Shown here: positions 1 through 9,911 of the stretch, in pieces
Position numbering within the stretch: the first letter of the stretch is position 1
How the letters are laid out: every line of letters starts with the position of its first letter
Source of the DNA: Branchinecta lynchi
Taxonomy: Eukaryota; Arthropoda; Branchiopoda; Anostraca; Branchinectidae
Direction of reading: 5' to 3'
DNA: 64,000 bases
Assembly (NCBI GenBank): GCA_023053575.1
Contig: JAKZAP010000012.1
Span: forward strand, 11,532,230-11,596,229
Translations under genes and position numbers: made by a program
Notes under the pieces: model-generated
The model's database searches: none
Told to the model about the DNA's origin: nothing
The model's input: the letters and a program-made list of their open reading frames with translations, nothing else

Positions 1-405
1 CTGGACCAGATTAAATTAGAAATAGTCGCTTCCATGATCCGAGCATCTGGAGGGGAGTGGAGGGAGGGGGAATCCGGAAAAATTAGGAAAAATGAGATAT
101 TTTTAGCTTAAGAACGGGTGATCGGATCTTAATAAAACTTGATACATGGAAGGACCTCGTGTCTCAGACGCTCCATTTTAAATCCAGACCGGATCCGGGA
201 CATCGGGGGGAGTTGGAGGGGGAAACCGGAAATCTTGGAAAACATTTAAGAGTGGAGAGATCCGGATGCAACTTGGTGAAAAGAACAAGCACACGTCCTA
301 GATACGTGACTGATATAACCGGAACGGATCCGCTCACTTTGGGGGAATATTTTTTTGGGGGGAGTCCGAATTTCTAGTGATCCCGCGAGTTCGGTGCTTC
401 CCTTA
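1..405 (-). mobile_element. F1 repeat element, left part (split by LINE)
   Basis: This is G-rich sequence made of about 140-bp sub-repeats. Each carries a TCCGGA word, a poly-G run and the complement of AAGTTTCATC. It matches 5463-7045 unit for unit, so the LINE at 406-5462 was inserted into one F1 element that starts before the window. No coding content is credible; the short open frames here come from G/C tracts. Confidence 0.75.
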
Positions 406-432
406 TAATAATAATAATAATAATAATAATAC
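405..432 (-). repeat. 3' trinucleotide tail of the CR1-group LINE
   Basis: An (ATA)n run of about nine units lies directly after the short 3' UTR of the LINE on the minus strand, where it reads TTATTATTA. Short 3' microsatellite tails instead of poly(A) are usual in CR1/L2/jockey-group LINEs. It marks the 3' end of the element. Confidence 0.8.
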
Positions 433-457
433 AAAGCAAGAGAAAAGGCTTTCGCCT

Positions 458-3400
458 CTAAATAACTCTAAGAAATTTTGAGTAGTCGAACTGATCAGAG
501 TTAAAAATCTCATCAACAATGCACTTAAAACTATTGATCGATTCAGCATTAACCGCATCTTCGGTAAGGCTGTTCCAAGGATCAACAATTCGGTTGCCAA
601 AACCCCATTTAAAAACGTCCTTGTGGAATCTTGACTTTGTAAGCTTGTACGCATGCCCCCGATGATGACGGTTAATGCTGAATCTTACTAAATCAGTCAC
701 TTCAAAATTGTCATAACTTCCATTGATTAATTTGAATGTTTCAATCAGGTCTCCTCTAAAAAATCTGTATGCAACGGAGGGAAGGCACAACTTGGCTAAT
801 CTCACTTGGTAGGGGAGATCGCGCAGATCTGGTACGAACTTCGTAGCTCTCCGTTGGATTTTTTCATAAGCCTCAATGTCACAATTGTAATATGGCCTCA
901 CTGCGGTGTGGCCATATTCAATGATCGGGCGAACCATCGACTTGAAAAGAAGTGAGAACAAGCCATCCTGCTTAAAAGTAAAGTTTCTTCGAATTACACC
1001 AAGGATTCTATTACACTTTTTCATGGTAAGGTTGTAATGTTGCGAGAAACGCAGATCCCCATCGATCAGGATCCCTAGATCCCGTTGGGTCATGCATTCG
1101 GGTATCGTTTGGCTGTTGAAACTATAGAAAGTTTCAAAGTGAGAGGGTCCCAGGCGAAGATGGTGACTTTTTTCGACGTTGACTTCCATCAGCCACACTT
1201 GCATCCAAAGTTCAATTTTGTGAAGATCATTTTGGAGTATCTGTGAATCTTGGGAACTCCTGATGACTCTGTACATCTTGGTGTCATCCGCATACAACAC
1301 GATATCAGAATCAATGTCGGACACTAAATCATTAATATATATATTGAATAGTAATGGTCCCAATACACTACCCTGGGGCACTCCACTTGTTACAGAGACG
1401 GAAGAATTACTTAGCTGCCCGTTTACTTTGACTCTCTGTGTCCGTTCGGAGAGGAAGCCGGAAATCCATCTATTCAAGCTCCCACGTATGCCTAGCTTCT
1501 CGAGTTTCAGCAAGAGTCTCTTATGGGGAACTTTGTCGAAGGCTTTTCGAAGGTCAAGGTAAAGGACATCTACTTGGAATCCAGAGTCGATGTACTTCCT
1601 CCACTGTTCGGTTGTCAGTAATAACTGGGATTCGGCGGACCTTCCTTTGATAAATCCAAACTGCTTCTTTGTTATAAGCTTCCTATCCAGTAGATGAAAG
1701 AGAAGGTGATCAGAGGCGATTCTTTCAAAAATTTTGGATGTTACGCAAGTAAGGCTAATTGGCCGATAGTTGTTTGGATCTTCTTTCGTAGCACCACCTT
1801 TAAATACTGGGGTAACGACAGCTTGCTTCCAAAGCTTTGGCAATTGGCCAGATGACAAGCTCTTCCTAAAAATCACAGTCAAAGGTTCAGCGATAAGCTC
1901 AGCAGTCTCTTTCAAAATTCTTGGGTGTAAACCATCTGGGCCCTCAGACTTGTTTGGGTCCAATTCCTTTAGCTTTTTGCAAACTAGCGCAGGGTCAATT
2001 ATGAGGTCTGGAAAATCTTGCCGGGAGGCATCACTATCAGGTAGAGTAGATGAGTCTTCGTCAGTATATACAGTAGAAAAATGGTGATTTAAAATGTCAG
2101 CAACAGCAACTGGATCCTGGACAGTCTTTTCGGTTGAAGGGTCCTTCATCTTGCTTGCGTTTGCTATTACCTGTCTCTTGGAGTTCACATATTTCCAAAA
2201 AGCTTTTGGGTTAGATTTTGAAGACATTGCCACTTTCTTTTCTCTTTCATTGGCCTGTGCACGTGTTGCCTTACGAACTTTGTTTGAAATTCGTCTGTAA
2301 CTCTTCTTTAAGTTATCGGCGTCTGGGTTTGCTTGTAATTGCCTCCAAGCTTGCTGCTTTTCTTTTATAAGAAGCAGAGTTGGGCGGCTAACACGAGGTC
2401 GGTTTTTATGCTGGGCAACTGGAACAAAAGAGTGCACAAGAGAGGTAAGTCTAGAGACAAATGCTGTGTACATTTCATCGACAGTCGAAGACTCATGAAA
2501 CTCAGCATCCCAATCAGTATCCATCAGCGCGTCCCGCAAACCAACATAATTTCCTCTGTAGTAATCCAACCTTGGTTTTCTAGGACTCGTACTCTTTGGA
2601 CAATTTAAGGCTAAATTGAACATGATGCACGAATGGTCAGACTTCCCTACAGGAGCTGTTACGCGAAGATTATCAGTTGTGTCAGGGTCATCTGTCAGTA
2701 CTAGGTCTAAGAGGCTTGGTCGGTCTTGGCCTCTCTGTCTAGTCGGTACTGTTACTAACTGCTCAAGACAGTTTTCGTTAACAAATGACAGGAATTCTTT
2801 AACTGGGCCGCTTGTTAGCGCAATCTCTTGTGTATGAGTAAAATTCCAGTTAATGGTCGGAAAGTTGAAGTCTCCCACAACAACAGTTGATCCTTTTCTT
2901 TCTTCTATGTAATTTCGGAATTCATCCAGAATTTTAGAATTATTTTCAAGCGAACTATTTGGACTACGATAAACAACACCAAAATTGACTATGTTGTCTC
3001 CAGATCCACGGAATCGAAGCCAAATACTCTCAGTTCCTATGTCCCCGCTGGTATGAAGCTCTTCGACTGAAAGATCACTTTTGACATAGCATAAAATCCC
3101 TCTACCGTCAGAAGATTCAATGTTCTTCGAGTATGTGGAGTAACCATTCAAGGTGAATTCTGATACAAGCGGCTGGTATCGACTGTACTTCGGCTTCACT
3201 TCCACAATAGCTACAATGTCTGGCGGATCAGAGTCAATTAAGTTTTTGGCTTCTTGAAATTTGTTCAGCAGCGTATCTGCATTGAAATACAGTACTTTCA
3301 ATAGTCTGGAAGAATGCTGCTGCTTCTGAAACTGAGAAGCTCCACCTGTCTCGTCTAGGGAAGTGGGAGAAGAACTTAGTCTTCCGCCGTTTAAATCTGA

Positions 3401-4015
3401 TCGGGACGCTTCTCTTGTTTCAATACATCCTGTAGAATTTTCTGTGCCTCTGGACACGACTGGTTGCGGTTGACTGTGGACTTCGATATTCACCGACAAT
3501 GGATTATTTAGACTACCGTCTCCCACCTTATTTGGCGACCCCCTCGACCGATTTCTGTGAAAGATACTCGATCGTCGGGGAACAGATGTTGCTGTTTTGG
3601 TTTTGGTAGCGTCAGAAATGCAGGTGGCTGACAAAAATGGGCTGGTTGAGCTTCTTGCCGTGTTCGGTGCATGGGTCCCCAGACGTTGGCTGATCTTGCA
3701 GTTTGCTGTTGAGCTCCCGTGTTTTGTCTGTCGGGGATCACCGAAGTTCTGTAAAATCCGTTCATCGGTGGAGGCTGAAGTGATTCTGCGTTGGGCTGGA
3801 ACCGATTTCGGCGAGTTTCTGAGCGTCTTAAATCGATTTCCATCAGTGGCGTCGGCCTGGAGCTTCTTCTGTCGTGCTGCAGAGTTGCCCTTGGTTCCTG
3901 GTTCCAGTGTGTGTTTTCTTGTCCCTGAACTAATGGACTCGGCGGACGATGGTAGTGGTGGACTCCCCACAAGTTTTTTGAATTTCGCTGGTTGGCAAGA
4001 CGAGCAAGTGTCCGG
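458..4015 (-). CDS. LINE ORF2: endonuclease / reverse transcriptase
   Basis: The frame is open from just after a TAA at 4016-4018 to the stop at 458. Domains in order are: a low-complexity Ser/Thr/Arg/Asn-rich stretch of about 220 residues; an apurinic-type endonuclease (YFNADTLLNKFQEA near 3300, GDFNFPTINW near 2844-2875, SDHS near 2630); and a reverse transcriptase with YLDLRKAFDKVPH (near 1535-1565), SGVPQGSVLGPLLF and YADD (1283-1294). The C-terminal region has no RNase H. The protein would nick target DNA and prime cDNA synthesis there. The first candidate start in the frame is GTG at 3970, and no ATG precedes the endonuclease domain. Expression by -1 frameshifting from ORF1 at 3973-3979 is therefore inferred; non-AUG or reinitiation starts are alternatives. 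The first 500 nt overlap ORF1. Confidence 0.9.
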   Translation of the reverse strand, partial: PDTCSSCQPAKFKKLVGSPPLPSSAESISSGTRKHTLEPGTKGNSAARQKKLQADATDGNRFKTLRNSPKSVPAQRRITSASTDERILQNFGDPRQTKHGSSTANCKISQRLGTHAPNTARSSTSPFLSATCISDATKTKTATSVPRRSSIFHRNRSRGSPNKVGDGSLNNPLSVNIEVHSQPQPVVSRGTENSTGCIETREASRSDLNGGRLSSSPTSLDETGGASQFQKQQHSSRLLKVLYFNADTLLNKFQEAKNLIDSDPPDIVAIVEVKPKYSRYQPLVSEFTLNGYSTYSKNIESSDGRGILCYVKSDLSVEELHTSGDIGTESIWLRFRGSGDNIVNFGVVYRSPNSSLENNSKILDEFRNYIEERKGSTVVVGDFNFPTINWNFTHTQEIALTSGPVKEFLSFVNENCLEQLVTVPTRQRGQDRPSLLDLVLTDDPDTTDNLRVTAPVGKSDHSCIMFNLALNCPKSTSPRKPRLDYYRGNYVGLRDALMDTDWDAEFHESSTVDEMYTAFVSRLTSLVHSFVPVAQHKNRPRVSRPTLLLIKEKQQAWRQLQANPDADNLKKSYRRISNKVRKATRAQANEREKKVAMSSKSNPKAFWKYVNSKRQVIANASKMKDPSTEKTVQDPVAVADILNHHFSTVYTDEDSSTLPDSDASRQDFPDLIIDPALVCKKLKELDPNKSEGPDGLHPRILKETAELIAEPLTVIFRKSLSSGQLPKLWKQAVVTPVFKGGATKEDPNNYRPISLTCVTSKIFERIASDHLLFHLLDRKLITKKQFGFIKGRSAESQLLLTTEQWRKYIDSGFQVDVLYLDLRKAFDKVPHKRLLLKLEKLGIRGSLNRWISGFLSERTQRVKVNGQLSNSSVSVTSGVPQGSVLGPLLFNIYINDLVSDIDSDIVLYADDTKMYRVIRSSQDSQILQNDLHKIELWMQVWLMEVNVEKSHHLRLGPSHFETFYSFNSQTIPECMTQRDLGILIDGDLRFSQHYNLTMKKCNRILGVIRRNFTFKQDGLFSLLFKSMVRPIIEYGHTAVRPYYNCDIEAYEKIQRRATKFVPDLRDLPYQVRLAKLCLPSVAYRFFRGDLIETFKLINGSYDNFEVTDLVRFSINRHHRGHAYKLTKSRFHKDVFKWGFGNRIVDPWNSLTEDAVNAESINSFKCIVDEIFNSDQFDYSKFLRVI

Positions 4016-5001
4016 TTAACTATTTTGTTGGGATGAATATCAGAGCAGCTAGGATTGAAGCACAGTCCGTGTGAGTACTTCGGACAAATGGGCTTGTGGG
4101 GGGCATTGCATAGCTGCTTTTCGCAGTTGCCTGACATAAACTGGGGACAGATGTGGCGGAACCTGCAATTGTCTTTGCTGCATCTGTTTTGGAGAAAGTG
4201 TATACATGCCTGGATTCTCCTAGGGTCATGTGTGTACGTTTTCTGCTGGTTGATCTCGGCTCGTTGATCTGAGCCTGCGGGAGGGGGGTCTTCTTTGTCC
4301 TCACTCCATCTGCTAGCCGACGAAGCTGACTGCGGATTTATCGTCTCATCATCTAGAGTAATCACAACTTGTGATATATTATCCGGTAAATCGGCAGAAC
4401 CATCTTCAAGCATGCGTACCTTTCCTTCTAAAGCTGTTATCATTTTTTCCTTTGCCTCTATCAGTTTGTTCAGTTTCTCAATTCGGGATTGTAAAGTAGC
4501 AACAATGTCAGTTTCTGGTACGTCTGATACTCCGCTGTCAGTATTGAATGGGGCGTTTCTTACTATCGTCGGCTGAGAGATATTTTGCACTGTGCTATCT
4601 GTGGTGGAGGTTGCTCTGTGAGTGCAGACTTTGCAGATCCACTGATCATCCTTCTTCCGCTCGGCTAGGGTGATTTCTGCGCAATGAGGGTGGAACCAGT
4701 TGTTGCATTGGATGCAGGAAAAAGTTCCATAGGTGCATTTTCTGTTGCATTCAGGGCAAAAGTATTTCTTGCCCTGTATGGTGACTTCATCGGTTCCTTT
4801 TGGTCTATCGCTGTGTACACTTTGCGACGAGTGGGCTGGGCATGCTTTACAGGTCCAAGTGTTGTTTTTCTTCCTAGCTGCATGGCTGATTCCAGCGCAT
4901 TTCGGGTGAAAATATGCATTACAGGAACTGCAGGAAATCGTGGTTCCTGCTGAATTCTGGACACAATCTCCACACACCGGTTTCTTCCGCTTGGCGGCCA
5001 T
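3508..5001 (-). CDS. LINE ORF1: PHD-finger and CCCH-finger nucleic-acid-binding protein
   Basis: The ORF has 497 codons from an ATG at 5001 in a good context. The open frame extends upstream only through a TTG. Two PHD-like zinc fingers lie at residues 10-54 and 82-126 (C-x2-C, FHPKC and FHPHC cores). A short coiled coil is predicted at about 166-200. Three CCCH fingers follow at residues 266-283, 285-302 and 306-323, all with C-x7-C-x4-C-x3-H spacing. The tail is Pro/Gln/Arg-rich. PHD-like motifs are known in ORF1 of CR1-group LINEs; a PHD pair joined to a CCCH triplet is a less usual combination. It presumably binds element RNA and chaperones the ribonucleoprotein. Its last 155 codons overlap ORF2 in another frame. 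Confidence 0.85.
   Translation of the reverse strand: MAAKRKKPVCGDCVQNSAGTTISCSSCNAYFHPKCAGISHAARKKNNTWTCKACPAHSSQSVHSDRPKGTDEVTIQGKKYFCPECNRKCTYGTFSCIQCNNWFHPHCAEITLAERKKDDQWICKVCTHRATSTTDSTVQNISQPTIVRNAPFNTDSGVSDVPETDIVATLQSRIEKLNKLIEAKEKMITALEGKVRMLEDGSADLPDNISQVVITLDDETINPQSASSASRWSEDKEDPPPAGSDQRAEINQQKTYTHDPRRIQACIHFLQNRCSKDNCRFRHICPQFMSGNCEKQLCNAPHKPICPKYSHGLCFNPSCSDIHPNKIVNRTLARLANQRNSKNLWGVHHYHRPPSPLVQGQENTHWNQEPRATLQHDRRSSRPTPLMEIDLRRSETRRNRFQPNAESLQPPPMNGFYRTSVIPDRQNTGAQQQTARSANVWGPMHRTRQEAQPAHFCQPPAFLTLPKPKQQHLFPDDRVSFTEIGRGGRQIRWETVV
3973..3979 (-). other. Putative -1 ribosomal frameshift heptamer A AAA AAC
   Basis: In the ORF1 frame the codons are TCA-AAA-AAC (residues 341-343), which fits X XXY YYZ exactly. 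A -1 slip would continue with CTT-GTG-GGG, the ORF2 frame, 36 nt after that frame opens. The predicted fusion is about 1,510 residues (ORF1 fingers, then EN-RT). A GC-rich segment with a small GTGG/CCAC stem follows within a few bases. What is seen is the heptamer, its phase and the lack of an ORF2 ATG; function is inferred. Confidence 0.6.
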
Positions 5002-5462
5002 TATCGATTTCAACGGTCGCTTTGACCAAGTGGTGATTCCAACGGTCAAATTATTATCCAACGGTTTCTTTGTAAACTTAACTCGGATCGAGATGTTCGC
5101 TCGACGACGGTTAGCTCACGACTGATTGCATACGTTTTCTTTCCATTAAGAGCTTTTAAAGCGGGAGTGATTTCAAATTAGGTAGTTCAATACTTGTTTA
5201 GTATTGGGGATCTGGTTCTAACGCTGTATGCTGTTTGTGTGTAAGATGTGATAAACGTTTTACTTTCACACTCCACGTTTGAGCGCTTGCGCACTATTTC
5301 CATGCGGACGGTCGCTTTTTCGGCACTAACTAGTGCGTGGCATATTTCCATGCAATACTTATCAGTGGCCAGTTGAGTCTCGCTTTCGTTGGACCTCACT
5401 GATCTCTGCAGAAAGTTGAAAGGCACGCGGATTTTTTGGAGAATCGAGTCACACGTATTAAG
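5002..5462 (-). other. Putative 5' UTR / internal promoter region of the LINE
   Basis: This interval lies between the ORF1 ATG and the point where F1 sequence resumes (near 5463). It carries no recognisable domain. A 79-codon minus-strand frame at 5187-5426 resembles nothing I know. LINE promoters normally sit here; no motif is evident. Confidence 0.5.
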
Positions 5463-7045
5463 TCAGTATGTGCTGGGACGATGAAAATTGGCAGGCATGT
5501 CAAGGACCCGACCAGATTAAATAAGAAATAGTCACTTCCCCGATCCGACCATCTGGGGGGGGGGTGAAGGGAGGGGGAAGCCAAAATTTCAGGTATTTTT
5601 AACCTGCGAACGAGTGATCGGATCTTGATGGAAGCGGATATTGAGGATGACCTTGTGTCTCAGACGTCCCACTTTAAGTCCGGACAGGATCCGATGATAC
5701 TGGGGGGAGTTGGAGGAGGGAACCGGAATTCTTGAGAAATGCTTAGAATGGAGGGATCAGGATTAAACTTGGTGGGAAGAACAAGCACAAGTCCTAGATA
5801 CGTCATTGACATAACCGGACCGGATCCGGGCACTGTGGGGAGTTAGGGGGGGGGGTCCGGATTTCTAGCGATCCCACGAGTTCGGCATACTTCCTGATGT
5901 GCTGGGGCGATGAAACTTGGCAGGTGTGTCAGGGATCCGAACAGATTGACTTGAGAACAGTCGTTTCCTCGATCGACCATCGTGGGGGGAGTGGATGGAT
6001 GGGGAGTCTGGAATCTAGTGACGTGCATAACTTTTGAACGGATGATTGGATTTGAATGAAACTTGTCTGGTGAAAGAGCTATCGCCTCGGATGTTCAGTG
6101 TCAAGTCCGGGTCGGGTCCGATACCCGTGAGGGATTGGGGGGGGGAACTCAAGAAACGCTTAAAGCAGAGGGATTGGGACAGAACTTAATGGAGAGAACA
6201 AGCAGTAGGCCTAGATAGGAAATTGACGGAGCCAGATGGTTTCGGGGCTCTGTGGGGGAAGCTAGAGGGGGGTTCCTCGAATTCCGGTAATAGCGAGTTA
6301 GAATAGTTCCAGATTTACTAAGACAAGAAAACTTTGTAGACATATTAGTGACCTGACTAAATTGACTTAAGAACCTGACACAACATATCCCCGGAATCCC
6401 CGGAAGCTTCCGTTCCTAGATCCGAGTATTTTGGGGGGAGCATGGGAAGAGAAATATGGAAATTGACTTCCGTAAATTGAAAACGAGTGGTCTGATTCGA
6501 GTGAAACTTAATAGGTGACAACAATATATGGCGTCGACATATAAAACATGCGTCCGAGCTATATGCGACCACGGTTGGGGGAATTGGGGGGGGGGGGTTT
6601 GACATGCACAAAAACCAAACGGATGGACCGAATGAGATGCAAGTTCGACAGTGCCGAGTTTATGCGGCCTAGATTTGTTATTTGGCGTCCGGGCCGGATT
6701 CGGCCAAGGTAGGGGGGGGGGACTGGAAACTTGCAGATATGCTATGCTCCAATTTCAGTAAAACTTGATGGACAGGAAGAGGGAATTAAGAGATACGACG
6801 TTTATGTTTTCAAGTCCTGTTCGGCCGCAGTGGGGGGAGTTGGAGGGAGACTGCCGGAAACTTTGAGGCTCACATAGGGGTCAAACAAGTGCATCAGTTT
6901 AAATGAAACATGGAACGTAGAGACAGCATATAACCTAGATGACACATTTTGGGCCAGAACCGGATCCGACAATTTTTGGAAGGCGGGTGTATTTTGTGAA
7001 GTTCTCATCTACTTTCTTGTACTGCCTACTCGTAACAAGTGCCAT
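5463..7045 (-). mobile_element. F1 repeat element, right part with terminal CAAGTGCCATA
   Basis: This continues the F1 element interrupted by the LINE. It consists of G-tract-bearing sub-repeats of about 140 bp and ends at 7036-7046 in CAAGTGCCATA followed by TGAGCTC. The same end in the other orientation (GAGCTCATATGGCACTTG) opens the copies at 10710 and 19748. No gene is visible. Confidence 0.75.
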
Positions 7046-7227
7046 ATGAGCTCGTAGCTCTTGTTAATTTTAGTTTTTGACCCTTTTAAGTATTTTGTAA
7101 TTTATTTTATAAATACTCCAGTAAAATTACGTTTGACGTGAAGTTTAAATTTGGATACACGATCCTGAACAAATAAATTTTTCCCTTCCCAGTATATTTC
7201 TCTTCCCAGTGTAAGTGATTCTATTTT

Positions 7228-7584
7228 TTAAAGAAACCTGTCCTACCTGTAATACTAACGCAACCTACTTCCATAATCACTCCATTTATTTATAAACCCG
7301 GAGACCCCAATTTCGTACGCTACATCCTATCCCCCTAACAAAACCACGCTGATTTTCTCACTTGCCGTGTTTTGCTAGCTTCGATGTGTATCACGCTGTC
7401 GAACCGTCGCAAACCGGTTATGTAAATTGTTTCCCTGTTTTCGCTATAAGTCAACGGGTCTCGAAAAAGGCTTAAAACAGCCAAAACGGTGGATTATTTG
7501 TTGAAAGCACAGCCTAGTTTTAAAGTATTCAAATATTTTAAAATACTGTAAGTTGAAGGGTAAATCGTGCGAGGGGCCCTTTAA
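7228..7584 (-). mobile_element. F3 TTAA-flanked nonautonomous DNA element
   Basis: The copy is bounded by TTAA at 7228-7231 and 7581-7584. The inner end reads GTGCGAGGGGCCCTTTAA, the complement of the TTAAAGGACC end of other copies. TTAA target duplication and short terminal inverted repeats suggest a piggyBac-type MITE. From here to 8126 nothing else is recognisable. Confidence 0.75.
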
Positions 7585-8125
7585 GAATTCTTGGCAAACC
7601 GTTTGCCGAAAGAGTCTACAGTATATACTGTTTCAGACGAGCTTTGCAGAGGCCGATGGCAAAATTTACGAATTTTGTTATGACTGTTACTGAAATGATT
7701 GAGTGTACTGATTGAGTGTATACATATTTATATTTAAGTGATTATGTGTGACATACCGGTCAAATTCGGCGCTTGCGTTGTGAAAGATACTTCTTATGAA
7801 TAAAACTCTACTCTACTCTAATTAATGTATTACATTTACTCCACGAAACTTGAAATTGCATACGCTATATTTTGTCCATCTTGAGATCAGAAAACATTCA
7901 GAATATTAAATTATATCGAGTAAGCAACAGTTTGCTACTTATGGAATACGATAGATTCCAACCTGTGACTGCTTCACATGCTCGATACGAGCTTAGTTTT
8001 GTGTCATCGTTTTTAAGATATATAACGTCGGGTAGATTTTTCAGTCTGCAAAATAATATTAAAGTTCAACAGGCAGATCGAACTACCCCAATCCCACTCT
8101 GTAACAACCAAGGAACAATGCTTAC

Positions 8126-8177
8126 CCCCTAGATCAGCAGCTTTTTCAACAGTTTCCTCTCTGTGATATTTCAAAGC
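8126..8177 (-). CDS. Probable exon 4 of PALS1/MPP-like MAGUK (end of L27C)
   Basis: On the minus strand a 52-nt open segment begins after an AAAAAATTAG acceptor and ends at GGGG|GTAAGC. Read in phase 0 it encodes ALKYHREETVEKAADLG. This suits the last helix of an L27C domain, because the preceding exon ends in phase 0 at FHLQ and the family continues with a helix of ALL-x2-H type. It ends in phase 1. The small size and lack of a longer match keep confidence moderate. The PDZ, SH3 and guanylate-kinase exons should lie to the left, outside the window or among the repeats. Confidence 0.45.
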
Positions 8178-8514
8178 CTAATTTTTTGGGCCAGTACATG
8201 CTCAATTTACTAGCTTGGACAAAGATAAAAGTGATGTTTCTTATAATACTTAGTAGATCTTTATTTTATGCATAAATCAGCTTGTATAATTCAGATTTGA
8301 ATAGGTTCATTGTTTTTGAATGATTTTTGTAGCTATGTTATTTTTTTATAAGCTTACTGCATATTCTGGTACATTTCATAAAGCAAGCTAATCAAGCTTC
8401 ACAACACTATTCCACAAAGAACATTTTTTAACAGGCAGTTTAAGCCATAAAACTTCTGACGCAACACTAGAACAATGAGGTAAACTGCATCTACGGCTTG
8501 ACTTCGGTGACATC

Positions 8515-8727
8515 TCAAATATATCCTTTTCTATCAAGCATTGCTGGGAGTTTTTGAATTTCTTGCCACGATATCCCAGCTCCTAAGATTTGGATCGCCG
8601 AAATGACAGAGAGGTAAAGACCAGGAATAACAAGAAAACGGCCGATTTTCTTAGCGCTTTCTAAAGGAAGTTGGAAATGTTTATTTGTGAAGCATTTAAT
8701 ACAAAGTAAAGCATTAGAAGTGTCCAT
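8515..8727 (-). CDS. Unrecognised 70-codon ORF with one hydrophobic segment
   Basis: The ORF starts with ATG and would encode a small protein with one likely membrane span (RFLVIPGLYLSVISAIQIL) and the C-terminus PAMLDRKGYI. It is about 350 nt from the probable exon 4 of the MAGUK gene, on the same strand and within its intron. No family is recognised and no splice or poly(A) support is clear. It could be chance. Confidence 0.2.
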   Translation of the reverse strand: MDTSNALLCIKCFTNKHFQLPLESAKKIGRFLVIPGLYLSVISAIQILGAGISWQEIQKLPAMLDRKGYI

Positions 8728-9393
8728 TGTGCTTTAATTATTTTTATTGTACTTTTGTGTATGTTAATTTCGGCTCGTCGATTGACATACATGTTTATTT
8801 TATGACAACAAAAACTAATAATCGGCTCCGTCCGTCGCATGTTTTTCGAATAAAGTGAATTGAATTTATTCAATTTAGATTGAGTTGTCAGGACAACCTT
8901 TGTCGCGTAAATACTGATTAAAAGAACACTTCCTACAAGAAGTGATATTTCACGATAAGATGCTTCAGAAATATCGTTTCTCGGAAATATTACCACCCCC
9001 CGAATTAGCTATTCTCTTACTGGTACTTATTGACGCTGTCTGGTCTTCCCGCTCTCTCAAGGTTAGATGCAAAACATCTGAAAACTTGCACGCCATGGTA
9101 AAAACTGGGAAACACAAGATAATGCCTGTTGGCCTAGCAAGTCTTCAAAAATAAAATTTTGAACCTTCTTTACGACAAAGTTGCCAGTAGACCCTCAAGC
9201 TTTCGCCGAAGTCCGCGCTCTTTGAATGGCAAACTAGGCTCGGCCGAAAAAGCGCTGAAAAGTTGTAGGCGCAAAACAAGCAATGGCGAAGGGCTTACAA
9301 TGCCCTTATAGTGCCATGGGGGAGATGGTGGTAATATAAGAGCAGAATTAGTAGGAGGGGTCCTTTAAGGCAGCCGAAGGAAACACAGCTCTG

Positions 9394-9672
9394 AGTCTCG
9401 TTTTTCTTGCAATAGCGCTGCCGCATCGCTGCTGCAGCACTTCTTTGCTTTTGCACAATATACATTTTTGGATTCACTTTCTTCTTGGTTGGAGCGTCAG
9501 CCGTGCAGCATCTTCCAGGGAAGCACGGGCTTGGTCGGTGAGCAAGTTCGTGATTCTCGAGAAGCGCTGCCGTCTTCCTCGGAAGCGCTGCAGTGCAAAA
9601 ACGGATGTAGAAAGAATCAGTCCGGAATCGGCCGAGAAGTGGACCTGCAGCATGCAACAAAAAAGAGGCTCT
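9394..9672. mobile_element. MITE family M7, copy 1
   Basis: The ends are inverted: a GTCTCGTTTTTCTTGCA-type left end and TGCAACAAAAAAGAGGCTC at the right. The interior iterates AGCGCTGC and CTGCAG words and includes a GCGTTTTTGG-like word. It is about 85% alike by eye to copy 2 at 26186-26463. The copy lies in an intron of the MAGUK gene, about 70 bp from the L27C exon donor. Confidence 0.8.
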
Positions 9673-9741
9673 GTCGATACTGCTGCTAAGTTTCAGGGCC
9701 AAATTCGAATTCGCCAAATCTCACAAAACGTATCTACCTAC

Positions 9742-9911
9742 CTGAAGGTGGAAAGACTGGAGACATTGGACGAGCTCCTTAGCTAGAGGGTTACTTAGCT
9801 TTCGAGCCAAAACACCAAATACATCATCGAGCACCTGGACACTGTTACTTATGGCAGGGATGGGTGGTTGACTTAGCTCATTTTTTGCTCCGTTGGTACG
9901 TGAGGAAAGCT
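9742..9911 (-). CDS. MPP5: L27C-domain exon of PALS1/MPP5-like MAGUK
   Basis: The exon runs from a TTTTTTTAG acceptor to a CAG|GTAGGT donor on the minus strand, 170 nt, entering in phase 1 and leaving in phase 0. It encodes ELSSRTNGAKNELSQ followed by PPIPAISNSVQVLDD and AKELVQCLQSFHLQ. The PP-x-P-x-ISN linker and the terminal H-[IL]-Q break fit the second L27 domain of PALS1/MPP5. L27 domains pair with PATJ and LIN7 in cell-polarity complexes at apical junctions. Entry phase matches the L27N exon upstream (G joins AG to give Glu). Other p55-type MAGUKs remain possible. Confidence 0.65.

Larger units (their letters stand above)
406..5462 (-). mobile_element. Full-length CR1/jockey-group non-LTR retrotransposon
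   Basis: The element reads on the minus strand as 5' UTR (about 5462-5002), ORF1, ORF2, a 3' UTR of only about 25 nt and an (ATA)n tail. The ends come from the surrounding F1 repeat, which stops at 405 and resumes near 5463. Both ORFs are open without frameshift or nonsense changes, so the copy looks young. I see no certain target-site duplication. The clade (CR1, L2, Rex1, Daphne type) is inferred from the EN plus RT order, the YADD box, the absence of RNase H and the PHD-bearing ORF1; a phylogeny would be needed to place it. Confidence 0.85.

Noticed and set aside
3970..3972. GTG at 3970 as the true start of LINE ORF2
   Set aside because: A non-AUG start here is possible, but the frameshift heptamer a few bases upstream in exact phase explains the layout better.
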